A DNA stretch of 64,000 bases, taken from NCBI RefSeq assembly GCF_000337915.1, contig NZ_AOJE01000057.1:78719-142718 (forward strand). The letters are read 5' to 3'. How positions within the stretch are numbered: position 1 is the stretch's first letter; every line of letters begins with the position of its first letter. The stretch is from Halorubrum saccharovorum DSM 1137 (GTDB taxonomy: Archaea > Halobacteriota > Halobacteria > Halobacteriales > Haloferacaceae). The notes below the pieces were generated by a model. That model was not told the DNA's origin. It saw only the letters and a list, made by a program, of their open reading frames with translations, and did no database searches. Both the position numbers and the translations under genes were made by a program. Below are positions 27,234 through 36,148 of this stretch, piece by piece.

Positions 27234-28490
27234 GTGGCAGACGACTACGTGCGTCGGACGGCAATCACTCGTCTCTCGGTAGACGCTGAGCAACGCGAGT
27301 TGCTTGAGGAAACCATCTCCGAGTGGAAGCGTGGGTGCCAACTCGCCACGGACATGGCGTGGGGGAAGTGTAACGCCAAGAGCGACGTACAACCCCTCGC
27401 CTACGACGACGTGCGCGAGGAAACCGACCTCGGTAGTCAGCACGCGATTCTCGCCACCCACCAAGCCGCCCAAGCCATCACTGGCTGTCTCGAACGCCGC
27501 TCGAACGGCAAGCAGGTCAGCAAGCCCACGTTCACCGCACCCACGGTAACGTACGACACTCGAACGATGACGCTGTTCGATGACGATACAGTGTCACTCT
27601 CCACGACGGAGAGTCGCGTCCGATGTGAACTTGCCCTCCCTGAAGCCGAGGATGGCTACCAACGGCAGTACCTCGACGCCGACCACTGGAGCGTCACGGA
27701 AAGCACACTCACCGCTCGTGACGGCGACTACTTTTTGCACATCGGCTTCCGCCGACCCAAGACCGACACTGAGCGAGACACCGCCGAGGACGGAACGGTT
27801 CTCGGGGTCGACCTCGGTATTGAAAACCTCGCCGTCACCAGCACAGCACGATTCATCAATGGGCGCGAACTCTCACACAACCTCCGCGAGTTCGAGAAAG
27901 TCCGTGCGGGACTCCAACAGACAGGCACGCGAAGCGCCCACAGAACGCTCGAACAATCAAGTGGACGCGAACTACGATACGTTCGTGACGTGGTTCACCA
28001 AGCGTCGAACGCGATTGTGGATGAAGCACTTCGATACGAGTGCGACGTGATCGCGTTCGAGGACTTGACTGACATCCGCGACCGAACGGGTGCGTCGTGG
28101 GGGCACAAGTGGGCGTTCCGAACGCTGTACGAGCAAGTGGAGTACAAAGCCGAAGCAGTCGGCATCTCTGTGAAGCAAGTGGGGTCGGCGTACACGTCGC
28201 AACGGTGCGCCGAGTGTGGATTCACGGCAGACGAGAATCGCCAAACTCGCACGGACTTCCGGTGTGTGAAGTGCGAATCGGAAGCGAATGCGGATTACAA
28301 TGCGGCGAAGAACATCGGGATGCGGTATGTCCGTCGAGGCCAACAGTCGCCTCGGCGGACGGGCGACAGTCAACTCGCCCTAAAGTCTGGAACGGTGACG
28401 CCAAGTGGCGGATTCACCGCCCACCCGGACGGGTTTGAGGCTGAGTTCACGGACAAGCCCCTCCCTCAACGAGCGAACCCGTCAGGGTGA
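27234..28490 (+). CDS. tnpB: TnpB RNA-guided endonuclease, intact
   Basis: 418 residues with a GTG start behind a TATA box. RuvC residues are Asp193 (GVDLGIEN), Glu276 (IAFEDLTDI) and Asp354 (ANADYNAAKN). The zinc finger is CAECG...CVKC. The N-terminal wedge/REC part is full length, so the nuclease should be active. It differs strongly from the TnpB at 5.6 kb, so the two elements are not recent copies. TnpB cuts DNA guided by an RNA from the element's right end, which keeps the element in place. Here that would select for keeping the broken halocyanin allele. Confidence 0.95.
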   Translation: MADDYVRRTAITRLSVDAEQRELLEETISEWKRGCQLATDMAWGKCNAKSDVQPLAYDDVREETDLGSQHAILATHQAAQAITGCLERRSNGKQVSKPTFTAPTVTYDTRTMTLFDDDTVSLSTTESRVRCELALPEAEDGYQRQYLDADHWSVTESTLTARDGDYFLHIGFRRPKTDTERDTAEDGTVLGVDLGIENLAVTSTARFINGRELSHNLREFEKVRAGLQQTGTRSAHRTLEQSSGRELRYVRDVVHQASNAIVDEALRYECDVIAFEDLTDIRDRTGASWGHKWAFRTLYEQVEYKAEAVGISVKQVGSAYTSQRCAECGFTADENRQTRTDFRCVKCESEANADYNAAKNIGMRYVRRGQQSPRRTGDSQLALKSGTVTPSGGFTAHPDGFEAEFTDKPLPQRANPSG

Positions 28491-28515
28491 GCGAAGTAGG
28501 GTGGGGTTGTTGACA

Positions 28516-28683
28516 TTGAACGGTTGTCCCGGGATCAACACGTAGACCGATTGGGTCGAAATAATTGTTTCCCATCTCCACGATGGGCGTCTCCTGTGCG
28601 TTCGCTGACTGAGCAAAGCCGGTGCCGGCGACCGCGCTGGCACCGACAATGCCTAAGAATTGACGTCGGCTGTGATGTGTCAT
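28516..28683 (-). pseudogene. Halocyanin-SHOCT gene, 5' part
   Basis: From ATG at 28683 it starts with a Tat signal (SRRQFLGIVGASAVAGTGFA, then QSANAQ), followed by IVEMGNNYFDPIGLRVDPGT, the first strands of a cupredoxin domain. The frame then runs into the TnpB element right end. The copper ligands are on the other part (26523-27107). The promoter and signal are intact, so a short secreted stub may still be made. Confidence 0.88.
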
Positions 28684-28910
28684 GTGGTCTGTATCATTCG
28701 TCAGGGGGTAGCTACGCGCGATACTGGTACGAAGACTTCGGACGTGACTCACTCCGAACTTGTCGCTTGTTCCCATTACTACTCATAACCATATGCTGAA
28801 TCGAGCACATCATTTCGATGTAACGGAACGATGCTACCGAACGGTTGGTTTCGATACCCTCGAGTCGATCCGCAGGTGTTCAAACGGGTGAAACGCGGTT
28901 TGGGTAGTGG

Positions 28911-29264
28911 TCACTCTGATTGTTCGAGCTTTTCTCGTCGGGCTTCGAACTCTTCGTCCGTGAGATCGCCACGAGCGTACGCCAGACGGAGCTCTTCCAT
29001 CGCGGGATTATGAGACGTCTGTGTCTCGCTCATCTGCCGAAAGATAAGATATCCACCGCCCAGAAGCGCAAGGAGGAAGATGAGCGGGACGAGCATACCG
29101 ATGAAGGGCCACCAACCACCTGTGGTACCGTACTGGCCCATCATTCCTCCGTATCCCATCATCCCTCCGAACCCCATACCCATTGTGAGCAAGGGAAGGA
29201 GGATGAACGCTCCGAGGACGATGAGCAGTATCGTCGTCGTATCCAGTTGATCCGATGATGCCAT
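28911..29264 (-). CDS. SHOCT-domain membrane protein
   Basis: 117 residues. Two hydrophobic helices (about 10-30 and 52-75) flank a Gly/Met-rich loop (GMGFGGMMGYGGMMGQYG). A C-terminal SHOCT motif (AMEELRLAYARGDLTDEEFE, about 88-112) follows. SHOCT is a short oligomerisation-type segment of unknown exact role. The Met-rich loop could bind copper. It is one of three such proteins within 4 kb (with those at 26.5 and 29.8 kb) and lies six bases from the DUF302 gene on the same strand, so they share a transcript. Confidence 0.85.
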   Translation of the reverse strand: MASSDQLDTTTILLIVLGAFILLPLLTMGMGFGGMMGYGGMMGQYGTTGGWWPFIGMLVPLIFLLALLGGGYLIFRQMSETQTSHNPAMEELRLAYARGDLTDEEFEARREKLEQSE

Positions 29265-29270
29265 CAGAGA

Positions 29271-29687
29271 TCAGGCCTCCGATGCGGATCCGAACTCGTC
29301 AGTTACGGCTGCCAGTACGCGGTCGAATCGTTCGCTGACCTCGGTCGCGACGGAGTCAAGCGCGTCGTTATCAGCGATCCCGACTAACTGTTCCGGGTCG
29401 ACCGCACTCACCACGATGACGCCGTCATCGTTCTCGTAGACGATGACGTTACAGGGCAAGAGCGCACCGAGTTCAGTTTCTACACTCAACCCTTCGTATG
29501 CCAGCGGAGGATTGCACGCACCGAGGATGCGATACTGGCGGAACTCCTCACCGAGTTTCTCCTTGAGCGTCGCCTGAATGTCGATGTCACAGAGAACACC
29601 GAATCCCTCGTCTTTGAGCGCGGCATTCGTTGCGTCGACGACATCGTCGAACTCTCCATCAATCTTGGTTTGTATTGTGTAACTCAT
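29271..29687 (-). CDS. DUF302 family protein
   Basis: 138 residues from ATG at 29687. The DUF302 pattern is clear: KIDGEFDDVVDATNAALKDE, then GVLCDIDIQATLKEKLGEEF, then RILGACNPPLAYEGLSVE and LPCNVIVYENDDGVIVVSAV. The conserved Cys in GACNPP is present and a second Cys is at LPCN. DUF302 proteins are common in metal and sulfur loci with unknown biochemistry. No signal, so it is probably cytosolic. It is the first gene before the SHOCT membrane protein. Confidence 0.9.
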   Translation of the reverse strand: MSYTIQTKIDGEFDDVVDATNAALKDEGFGVLCDIDIQATLKEKLGEEFRQYRILGACNPPLAYEGLSVETELGALLPCNVIVYENDDGVIVVSAVDPEQLVGIADNDALDSVATEVSERFDRVLAAVTDEFGSASEA

Positions 29688-29792
29688 GTAATACTGTATC
29701 CTGTTTACGCACTTAAGCGTTCGGTCCCGTCGCCCCAACTGGCAGACGAGAATTTTTTCTCGACGATGCTCCTTCTATTTCGGTCATGGGCA

Positions 29793-30140
29793 CTACTCGA
29801 GTTGCTTTCGTCGACGTTCGAACTCTTCATCGGAGAGTTCACCGCGAGCGTAACGCTCACGAAGAACCGAAAGCGGCCGACTATCACTCCTCTCAGAATC
29901 TCTGTTGAGGAGTGAGTAGACGAGATAGAGCGGGACGACGATTAGGAGCCCCATCCAAAGGAAGCTCCAGAGGCCCATTCCACCGCTGAAGACCCCCCAA
30001 CCGCCGCTACCCATCATACCGCCGCCGTAGCCTCCACCACCGTGAGCCGCTGCGGTGCCCGTTGCTACAATCAACAGCGGAACCGCTAGTATTGCGATTC
30101 GACGAGTCGTCCGCCCGAGAGTGTTGGTGTAGTGTGTCAT
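29793..30140 (-). CDS. SHOCT-domain membrane protein with Gly/Met-rich loop
   Basis: 115 residues. An N-terminal hydrophobic segment (RRIAILAVPLLIVATGTAAA) looks like a signal or first helix. It is followed by a His/Gly/Met-rich stretch (HGGGGYGGGMMGSGG), a second helix (WMGLLIVVPLYLVYSLL) and a SHOCT domain (LRERYARGELSDEEFERRRK). Same design as its neighbours at 26.5 and 28.9 kb. Probably part of an outer-face copper-handling set. Confidence 0.85.
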   Translation of the reverse strand: MTHYTNTLGRTTRRIAILAVPLLIVATGTAAAHGGGGYGGGMMGSGGWGVFSGGMGLWSFLWMGLLIVVPLYLVYSLLNRDSERSDSRPLSVLRERYARGELSDEEFERRRKQLE

Positions 30141-30203
30141 TGTGATCGTTGAGTCAGTAAGTCGAATATCTATCGTGTCAGACGAGGATCCGAACAGGGA
30201 TCG

Positions 30204-30521
30204 TTAGCAGCCGTACCCCTGTCCGTTCATCCCCGTCGCGGTGTGATTGTCGTCCGCCATATCTTGGGCCATCTCGTCGACGGTCACGCCCATGTGCGCT
30301 TCCATCTCGTCAACGGCATTCGGGCCCATGTAGTCGGTCATGTGACCTTCCATCCAGGCCGCCCAGTCTGCTGCACTACCATCGGCTGGCGTCCCTTCAG
30401 CTGCCGTCTCGTTCCCCTGGATCGGTTCGTCACCGTGTGCGCTAACTACCGGGGCGGCAAACGCGAGTCCGACAATCGCGAGCACCACGAGCAGCCATCG
30501 TCCGAGGTTTCGGTTGGTCAT
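30204..30521 (-). CDS. Secreted Met/His-rich small protein
   Basis: 105 residues from ATG at 30521. A classical Sec-type signal (WLLVVLAIVGLAFAAPVVSA) precedes an acidic mature part with WMEGHMTDYMGPNAVDEMEA and HMGVTVDEMAQDM, and a C-terminal GMNGQGYGC. Met and His residues at 4-7 residue spacing are typical of extracellular copper-binding proteins. I do not recognise a named family. It may capture copper outside the cell. It lies 63 bases downstream of the SHOCT gene's start side and is on the same strand. Confidence 0.7.
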   Translation of the reverse strand: MTNRNLGRWLLVVLAIVGLAFAAPVVSAHGDEPIQGNETAAEGTPADGSAADWAAWMEGHMTDYMGPNAVDEMEAHMGVTVDEMAQDMADDNHTATGMNGQGYGC

Positions 30522-30793
30522 TGTTTTTCGCCTCAAGTAGTCATACGGTGGGTTCGGAGTTATCTTCGTGGGAGTGAACTCAAACAGGAGAGCGTTCAAG
30601 AACGTCTATAACGCCATCTAAACGTTTTCTACTGACGGGATCGTTCATACCTGCCGAATTCGAAAGGATCAGAGGAATGGTGAGAGCAAAGGGGATCCGT
30701 CGAGACTGTTCACCTCATTGCGGCGATCCAGACAATAACCACGGTTCAGGCGGCGAGGGAGGCTCGGGTATTGCTGACCACGAACGAGATGGA

Positions 30794-31498
30794 TCAGTTC
30801 CCTCGGAACTGGTGATACTGCCTCGTGAGTGCCTGACGATGGTAGAGGATTCCAATTGTCATGAGGAACAGAACGGTCGCAATTTCGTAGCCATACGCAC
30901 CAAGCAATAACATCGTTGAAGAACCACTCAGTCCGCCTGCAAGTAGTACGGCAAACAACGGGCTAACGCAGGCAGGGCACGCCACAATCCCGACTATTCC
31001 TCCGACTGCCGACTGCGAGAAATCAAGCAATGCATCATAGACGAGATACGCCAGCGCGAACAGGCCAACCGCTTGGTAAGGAATGAGCGAGACCGTGATC
31101 AGGTTACCTGTATAGACGAAGACCGGACTCCATCCCAAAGATCGACCCCACGTTATTCCGAAGCCGCTTGGTCCAGTGAGTTGCCCGAAATGAGAGGTGC
31201 TCGGTCCAAGTAATCCTGAAAAATAAAACATCACGATGAGATATAGAGCAACGACAAGTGCGGCACCAATACGATACACTCGACGTTTCGTTACAGGTCG
31301 AGTGTGCCAGATCACCCAGACTGAGGCGGTGAACCAAATAAATGGAAGGACGAAATGGGTCCACCGGCTCCCCATATCTCCTGTGAAATATGCGTACACC
31401 AACCCGGCGATCAACTGTGCGGCGAGGAGGAGATTGAGCCACGTGCTTGACTTGAGAACCCGGCTAATGCGATCAGTTTCGAGTGTTGCTTGTGACAT
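30794..31498 (-). CDS. Multi-pass membrane protein with CPAC motif
   Basis: 234 residues with six or seven helices. An intramembrane VGIVACPACVSPLFAVLLAG segment (about residues 168-187) holds a CPxC pair. A second feature is the long loop with GPSTSHFGQLTGPSGFGITW. It resembles haloarchaeal membrane proteins found beside copper and halocyanin genes, but I cannot give a verified name. A CPxC in a helix suggests metal or thiol chemistry (as in DsbD/CcdA-like proteins), which is inference. Confidence 0.7.
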   Translation of the reverse strand: MSQATLETDRISRVLKSSTWLNLLLAAQLIAGLVYAYFTGDMGSRWTHFVLPFIWFTASVWVIWHTRPVTKRRVYRIGAALVVALYLIVMFYFSGLLGPSTSHFGQLTGPSGFGITWGRSLGWSPVFVYTGNLITVSLIPYQAVGLFALAYLVYDALLDFSQSAVGGIVGIVACPACVSPLFAVLLAGGLSGSSTMLLLGAYGYEIATVLFLMTIGILYHRQALTRQYHQFRGN

Positions 31499-31531
31499 GA
31501 TGGGTAGTGTTAGTATGAATTTCTACGTCTG

Positions 31532-32113
31532 TTAGTTCTGCAGGTCATCACTCGGATACACGCGGTAGGTTCGACCCTGTCGTTCCCGATACAGCAGCCC
31601 GCGCTCCTCGAGTGAACTCACGGTCTGGCTCACTTTACTCTTTGAGAACTCAGATCGATCCCGAAGTTCGATCTGCGTGATTCCAGGCGAGTTCAGGACG
31701 GGTTCAAGGACGCGTCGTTCATCATCCGGTAAGAGATCGAGAACGCGCGCTTGCGGATCCGATTCAGGATTGATAGGCGTCGCCGGCGAGGCGTCATCGT
31801 CTATCGATGTAGGCGTTGCCTCCGATACCTGATCGGGGTCGATGTGATCCGCTGAGTCGGTTGTCGAATCGATGAGATTCCCTCGAACCACGTAATAGAT
31901 GCCACCGATACTGCCTGCGACCAGAAGGGTTCCAACCACGTACCAGAGAGGATCTGGACCGTGAATCGCCCCCATAGACGAGTCCATCATCGGCCCCATC
32001 GACTGCTCGATAGCGCGACGCTGTTGATAGGCCCGCCAACTGAGTAGTCCGCCAGCCAAGAGGACGAACCCAAGGAGCACACCAACGACGGTATCCGCTG
32101 GACGTTGGTTCAT
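31532..32113 (-). CDS. Membrane-anchored winged-helix regulator
   Basis: 193 residues from ATG at 32113. Two N-terminal membrane helices (TVVGVLLGFVLLAGGLLSW, and WYVVGTLLVAGSIGGIYYVV) are separated by a Met-containing external loop (QSMGPMMDSSMGAIHGPD). After an acidic linker a MarR-type winged helix follows (LEPVLNSPGITQIELRDRSE, then SKVSQTVSSLEERGLLYRE). This architecture suggests a one-component sensor: an outer Met/His loop reporting metal to an inner DNA-binding domain. Likely targets are the neighbouring permease or membrane-protein genes. Confidence 0.82.
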   Translation of the reverse strand: MNQRPADTVVGVLLGFVLLAGGLLSWRAYQQRRAIEQSMGPMMDSSMGAIHGPDPLWYVVGTLLVAGSIGGIYYVVRGNLIDSTTDSADHIDPDQVSEATPTSIDDDASPATPINPESDPQARVLDLLPDDERRVLEPVLNSPGITQIELRDRSEFSKSKVSQTVSSLEERGLLYRERQGRTYRVYPSDDLQN

Positions 32114-32238
32114 ATGACATCCCCTTGTTTCGATATCTGACTGCTCATACAATCAATTTTGGCGCGACAGGTGTGACAATTGCGGATTGAAGGTGCGATG
32201 ATGAAGTGCTTCACAGCGGATGAACCACAGTACATCTA

Positions 32239-33627
32239 TCAGTGATCGTGATCGTGGTTTGTTATCTGCGGGCTTTGATCAGCAAATTCCGTGGGCTCTT
32301 CCTCGAATGCCCGCTTACAGGTCTTCGAGCAAAAATAGTACGTCGTCCCATCGTGGGACGCACTCGGGCCCTCATCGTCGGTTCGCATCCCGCACACCGG
32401 ATCTCGATACTGACCTGGTGCGCCGAGTCCCCGCCGGTAGACATACAGAAGGAACCCGGAGAGCGCAAAGGCGATAATATTGAGGTAGAACGTGTAGTTG
32501 AGCTCGAAGTACGTCTGTTCAGTCGCCGTCTCGCCGCCCGCCAGATCTGGAACGATACCCAGCGCGTCGAACAGCAGCTCCATGAGGAAGCCGGAGAACG
32601 CCATCGTGACGAAGAAGACGCCGAGGATGTACAGCATCACCTTCCAGCCGTAGTACTTCCGGTAGACGTTCAGGACGGGCACGGTGATGAGGTCGGCGTA
32701 GACGAACGCGATGATCCCGGCGAAGCTGACGCCACCACCCCAGAGCGCGACGGCGAACGGGACGTTGCCCATACTGCCGACGAAACTGAGGACGGCGATG
32801 ATGACGCCCATGACGGCGTTCTCGGCGGTCACGAGCAGGCCGTCGCCCTGAATGAACAGCGTGTTCCACACCCACTGCGGGACGAAGACGATGACGAACC
32901 CAGAAATAAGGAAGCCGGCGACGATGTCTTTCCAGATCATCGACCACTCCTTGCGGTACTGATTCCCGACCTTGTACCAGCCACCCCACGACAGCAACTC
33001 GTCACGCCACCCGCCGCTACTCGACGTCTCCTGGCGATAGGTCTCCATACAGCCCTCCGAGCAGAATTTGAGCGTCTCACCGCCGTCGGTCGTGAGCGTG
33101 TACTCGTCTTTCCCCTCCATCCCGCAGGTGGGATCTTCCGTGACGCCCGCCTGGCGGTCGCGCTCGTTGAGCTTCTCGCGGACTTCGTTAAACAGGTTTT
33201 CGGGAAGCGTGAGGTGGACGATGGCGGCCATGACGGCGATGAGAATCAGGCCGCCGAGCAGTTCCGCGACGAGGAACTCCCAGCCAAGCAGGATGAGAAT
33301 CATCAGCCCTAGTTCGACGATGAGGTTCGTCGACGCGAACATGAACGCGAGGAAGTTCACCGCGTGCGCCCCCTTCTTGAACAGGCCCTTCCCGATGGCG
33401 ACGGCGCCGAAACTACAGCCACTGCTTGCTGCTCCGAACACAGTCGCCTTGGTAAGTCCAGTTAGATCGCCCTCACCCAGCACCTGTGCCATCCGCTCCT
33501 TCGAGACGTAGACCTGGACGAGACTCGTAATCGTGAGGCCCATGATGATCGCCCACGCCGCCGTCCAGAGAAATCCGACACCGATACGAAGGGATTCAAG
33601 AACTCCGTCGATTATCGTCGCCTGCAT
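32239..33627 (-). CDS. ArsP/YraQ-like permease with two YHS/TRASH-like metal modules
   Basis: 462 residues. Two blocks of membrane helices (1-125 and 225-400) have the permease motif GAASSGCSFGAVAIGKGLFK near residue 68 and SFVGSMGNVPFAVALWGGG in the second half, typical of the DUF318/ArsP_1 family. Between the blocks lies a first metal module (DPTCGMEGKD then KFCSEGCMETY) and at the C-terminus a second (DPVCGMRTDD then YFCSKTCKRAF), then an HDHDH tail. ArsP exports organoarsenicals; YraQ relatives act on other metals. Here the metal modules suggest copper or a soft metal. The fusion is unusual. Confidence 0.85.
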   Translation of the reverse strand: MQATIIDGVLESLRIGVGFLWTAAWAIIMGLTITSLVQVYVSKERMAQVLGEGDLTGLTKATVFGAASSGCSFGAVAIGKGLFKKGAHAVNFLAFMFASTNLIVELGLMILILLGWEFLVAELLGGLILIAVMAAIVHLTLPENLFNEVREKLNERDRQAGVTEDPTCGMEGKDEYTLTTDGGETLKFCSEGCMETYRQETSSSGGWRDELLSWGGWYKVGNQYRKEWSMIWKDIVAGFLISGFVIVFVPQWVWNTLFIQGDGLLVTAENAVMGVIIAVLSFVGSMGNVPFAVALWGGGVSFAGIIAFVYADLITVPVLNVYRKYYGWKVMLYILGVFFVTMAFSGFLMELLFDALGIVPDLAGGETATEQTYFELNYTFYLNIIAFALSGFLLYVYRRGLGAPGQYRDPVCGMRTDDEGPSASHDGTTYYFCSKTCKRAFEEEPTEFADQSPQITNHDHDH

Positions 33628-33955
33628 AGGTGTATCATTGTAGGGATCATCTATTGCGGTTTTGGTTAGAATATACTGCCTATGAGGGTATCAGTACTAT
33701 GGCATCGTAACCGTCGGCCATAGATGATCTATCGTGAAGAGGGGAAAACATTGCAAACCTCCACAAGCTCCACGGAATCCGACTTCAGATTCAAAAGGGG
33801 AATCTGATTAAATCACGCCGACGTATTAGAGGCTAATGGGACCAGTAGAGACCGATGATATCCCAAATGAGGGGAACACCACCTGGAAGAACAGCCTTCG
33901 CCGGCCTGCTCGGTTGTCCAGTACGGTAACTGTCACATCCACTTCCTAATTTACG
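33628..33955. other. Intergenic, no gene seen
   Basis: 328 bases between the divergent permease and amidohydrolase genes. It should hold both promoters. I see no gene and no strong palindrome. Confidence 0.4.
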
Positions 33956-35422
33956 ATGGCTGTCGATCTGGCAATCCATGATGCACTCGTTCTCACAGCC
34001 GACGAGCGGAACCGCCTGTACGAGCGCGGCACAGTATGCATCACCGATGGCTGTATCGAAGAAGTCCGACCATCACGTGCAGGAGACGGAGAATTAGAAG
34101 CATCCACCGTTATCGACGGGAACGGGAAACTGGTGATGCCGGGGTTGGTGAACGCCCACACGCACCTGGAGATGACACCGCTCATCGGTGCGTTTAGCGA
34201 ACTCGAGCTGACGGAGATGCTCGGGAGTGGGACGGCCTTGTTTAACAGACTAGGGAACGGCGAATTCGAGTACCTCGTCGAGGCAGGCGTCGAGCTCGCA
34301 GCGCTCAATTTCCTCCTGGGCGGTGTCACGACCGTGAACTCCATGGACGCACGGCCTGCCGCAGGTGCGGAGACGTTCGGGGAAGCAGGGCTCCGCGGAT
34401 TTTTCGGCCCGGCGATCTCGGACCTCTTCTGGGACCAACCAGTCGATCAGCAGTTCGCCCGTGCTCGCGAGTTCGTCGAAACGTACCACGACACGTACGA
34501 CGGCCGAATCAGGGCGACGATCTGCCCGCACGACGACTGGTCGTGTACCCGGCAGCTGTGGGAACGGACCGCATCCCTCGCCGCAGAGTATCCGGACCTG
34601 CTCGTCCACACGCACTTGCTCGAACTCGAGGAGAGTAACACGATGGCACGAGCGAACGGTGGCGAGGACTCGGTAGGATTGCTCGACGACGTTGGACTCC
34701 TGGACGACCGACTGGTCGCTGCTCACTTCCGCCTCGGCGACGAAGAGGACATCCAGCGAACCGCCGAGGCGGACGCGGGTGTTGCGCACTGCCCGTCCGT
34801 CTTCTGTTACTGGAATCCGGACGGGGAGACGCAGTGGACGCCCGTTCCCGAGCTTCGAGCCGCCGGCGTCGACGTCGGAGTAGGGATTGACGACCACTAC
34901 TGGCACGACTCGTACAGCATGTTCGGTGAAGCGCGGCAAGCTCGGCTGGCGGCAAATCTCAAGCGTTCAGCCGGGCAGTTCGACTCGATGGAACTGATAC
35001 GAATGCTCACTATCGAGGGCGCACGCGCGCTGGGGATGGGCGACGAGATCGGCAGTATCGAAGCGGGAAAGCGCGCGGATATTATCCTCCTCGACGTCGA
35101 CAAACCGAAGTTCACGCCACTGACCAACGTTCCCGCACACGTCGTGAACAACGCGGTCCCGGCCGACGTCGAGACAGTGATCGTTGACGGCGACGTCGTC
35201 CTCCGGAATGGTGTGCCCGAGACAATGGACTCGGACGACGTGCGACAGCGAGTAAATCAGGCTGTCGAACGCTTCATGGACGAGACAGGCTGGGAGTTAG
35301 ACATTGGTGGTAGTGAACCGCCGACCAGCATCGAGACTGTACGGGACCTCCCAAAGCGTGGCCCTGCGCGACTCCTGACTCGCCTCGCGATGCAATCCGC
35401 GCGTGATCGGTTCTCCTTCTAA
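33956..35422 (+). CDS. Amidohydrolase (ATZ/TRZ, chlorohydrolase-deaminase group)
   Basis: 488 residues. Metal sites: VNAHTHLEM near residue 65, VHTHLLEL near 217, AAHFRL near 260 and GIDDHYWHD near 309. The order and spacing fit the ATZ/TRZ subfamily (guanine, SAH/methylthioadenosine and triazine deaminases or chlorohydrolases). It ends with the usual GSIEAGKRADIILLDVD and a C-terminal extension of about 70 residues. The substrate cannot be told from sequence. No linked pathway gene is nearby, so its presence in the metal island is unexplained. Confidence 0.85.
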   Translation: MAVDLAIHDALVLTADERNRLYERGTVCITDGCIEEVRPSRAGDGELEASTVIDGNGKLVMPGLVNAHTHLEMTPLIGAFSELELTEMLGSGTALFNRLGNGEFEYLVEAGVELAALNFLLGGVTTVNSMDARPAAGAETFGEAGLRGFFGPAISDLFWDQPVDQQFARAREFVETYHDTYDGRIRATICPHDDWSCTRQLWERTASLAAEYPDLLVHTHLLELEESNTMARANGGEDSVGLLDDVGLLDDRLVAAHFRLGDEEDIQRTAEADAGVAHCPSVFCYWNPDGETQWTPVPELRAAGVDVGVGIDDHYWHDSYSMFGEARQARLAANLKRSAGQFDSMELIRMLTIEGARALGMGDEIGSIEAGKRADIILLDVDKPKFTPLTNVPAHVVNNAVPADVETVIVDGDVVLRNGVPETMDSDDVRQRVNQAVERFMDETGWELDIGGSEPPTSIETVRDLPKRGPARLLTRLAMQSARDRFSF

Positions 35423-35451
35423 GACCCTGCCAGCGTAGGGGTGGTTCCCCC

Positions 35452-35976
35452 TCAGGAATTTCTGTGGGCGCGAACGAACGCACGTCGCAGGACGGTCAGA
35501 AGAACGTACGTCTCGTACTTCTGGGTCTGGCAGTGCTCGCAGGGCTGCATATCCTCGACGATCTCCTCAATAGCGTCGTCGTACTCGTCGGTGAGCGTAG
35601 TGAGCGCGTCCGTGATCTGGGGCTGGGCAGCGTCGATCATCTCCTCGACGGCGGCGTCGGCCGAATCTGGTAGTGAGTACGAGAGGACGATCGTGTTCGC
35701 GTGGTAGTACTTCGTCGTCCCACCACGCCCCTCCTCGAAGCGAACGACGTCGACGAGGCCCGCATCCCGGAGCTCGTTGATGTGATGGCGGACCGTGTTC
35801 TCCGTCCGGTCGATGCCGCGATCGTCGAGGCGTTCGTGGACCTCGGTCGCAGTTAGGGCTTCCTCGGACAGAATGTCGAGGACCATCGCCCGCATCGGCT
35901 CGTCGATGGCGTCCGAAATCCGAGTGTCTCGCACCGCGATGTCGTCGAGACGGTGGTCGGTATCGGAATCACTCAT
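35452..35976 (-). CDS. ArsR-type winged-helix metal sensor with CxxC
   Basis: 174 residues from ATG at 35976; the longer frame upstream has no domain. Winged helix: AIDEPMRAMVLDILSEEALT, then EVHERLDDRGIDRTENTVRH and HINELRDAGLVDVVRF. The C-terminal part is acidic and helical and ends with DMQPCEHCQTQKYETYV, a CxxC that could bind a soft metal. It faces the HMA/ATPase/FmdE-like operon across 201 bases, which contain an inverted repeat (36149-36171) over that operon's start. The likely job is a metal-released repressor. Confidence 0.88.
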   Translation of the reverse strand: MSDSDTDHRLDDIAVRDTRISDAIDEPMRAMVLDILSEEALTATEVHERLDDRGIDRTENTVRHHINELRDAGLVDVVRFEEGRGGTTKYYHANTIVLSYSLPDSADAAVEEMIDAAQPQITDALTTLTDEYDDAIEEIVEDMQPCEHCQTQKYETYVLLTVLRRAFVRAHRNS

Positions 35977-36148
35977 ACGAGGACTGAGCGCGAGCACGCG
36001 GGAAAAGGTAGCGGGGCAGGAGTCGGGTAGGTGTCTGTCGAGGTATCCAGTACAGGATGGACCCGCGATAGCGAAAGCCCTAGACGACCCGTTTGACTGT
36101 TCCAACGACTCGTATCCGAATTCAAACATATCATCTAAAAAATACTTA

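Larger units (their letters stand above)
27108..28515 (+). mobile_element. IS200/IS605-group TnpB element inside a halocyanin gene
   Basis: About 1.4 kb with one intact tnpB and no tnpA. The left boundary comes right after TTCAAC (27102-27107). The left end carries AGTCCCCTTCCTCAAGGAGC as in the element at 5576-7132. The right end has GTAGGGTGGGG, then TTGAC, after which the halocyanin frame resumes at TTGAAC. Removing the segment restores a continuous halocyanin reading frame, which fixes the boundaries to within a few bases. The guide RNA should come from the right end, about 28440-28515. Confidence 0.85.

Noticed and set aside
32242-33312. Plus-strand frame of 356 codons
   Set aside because: Shadow of the ArsP-like permease.
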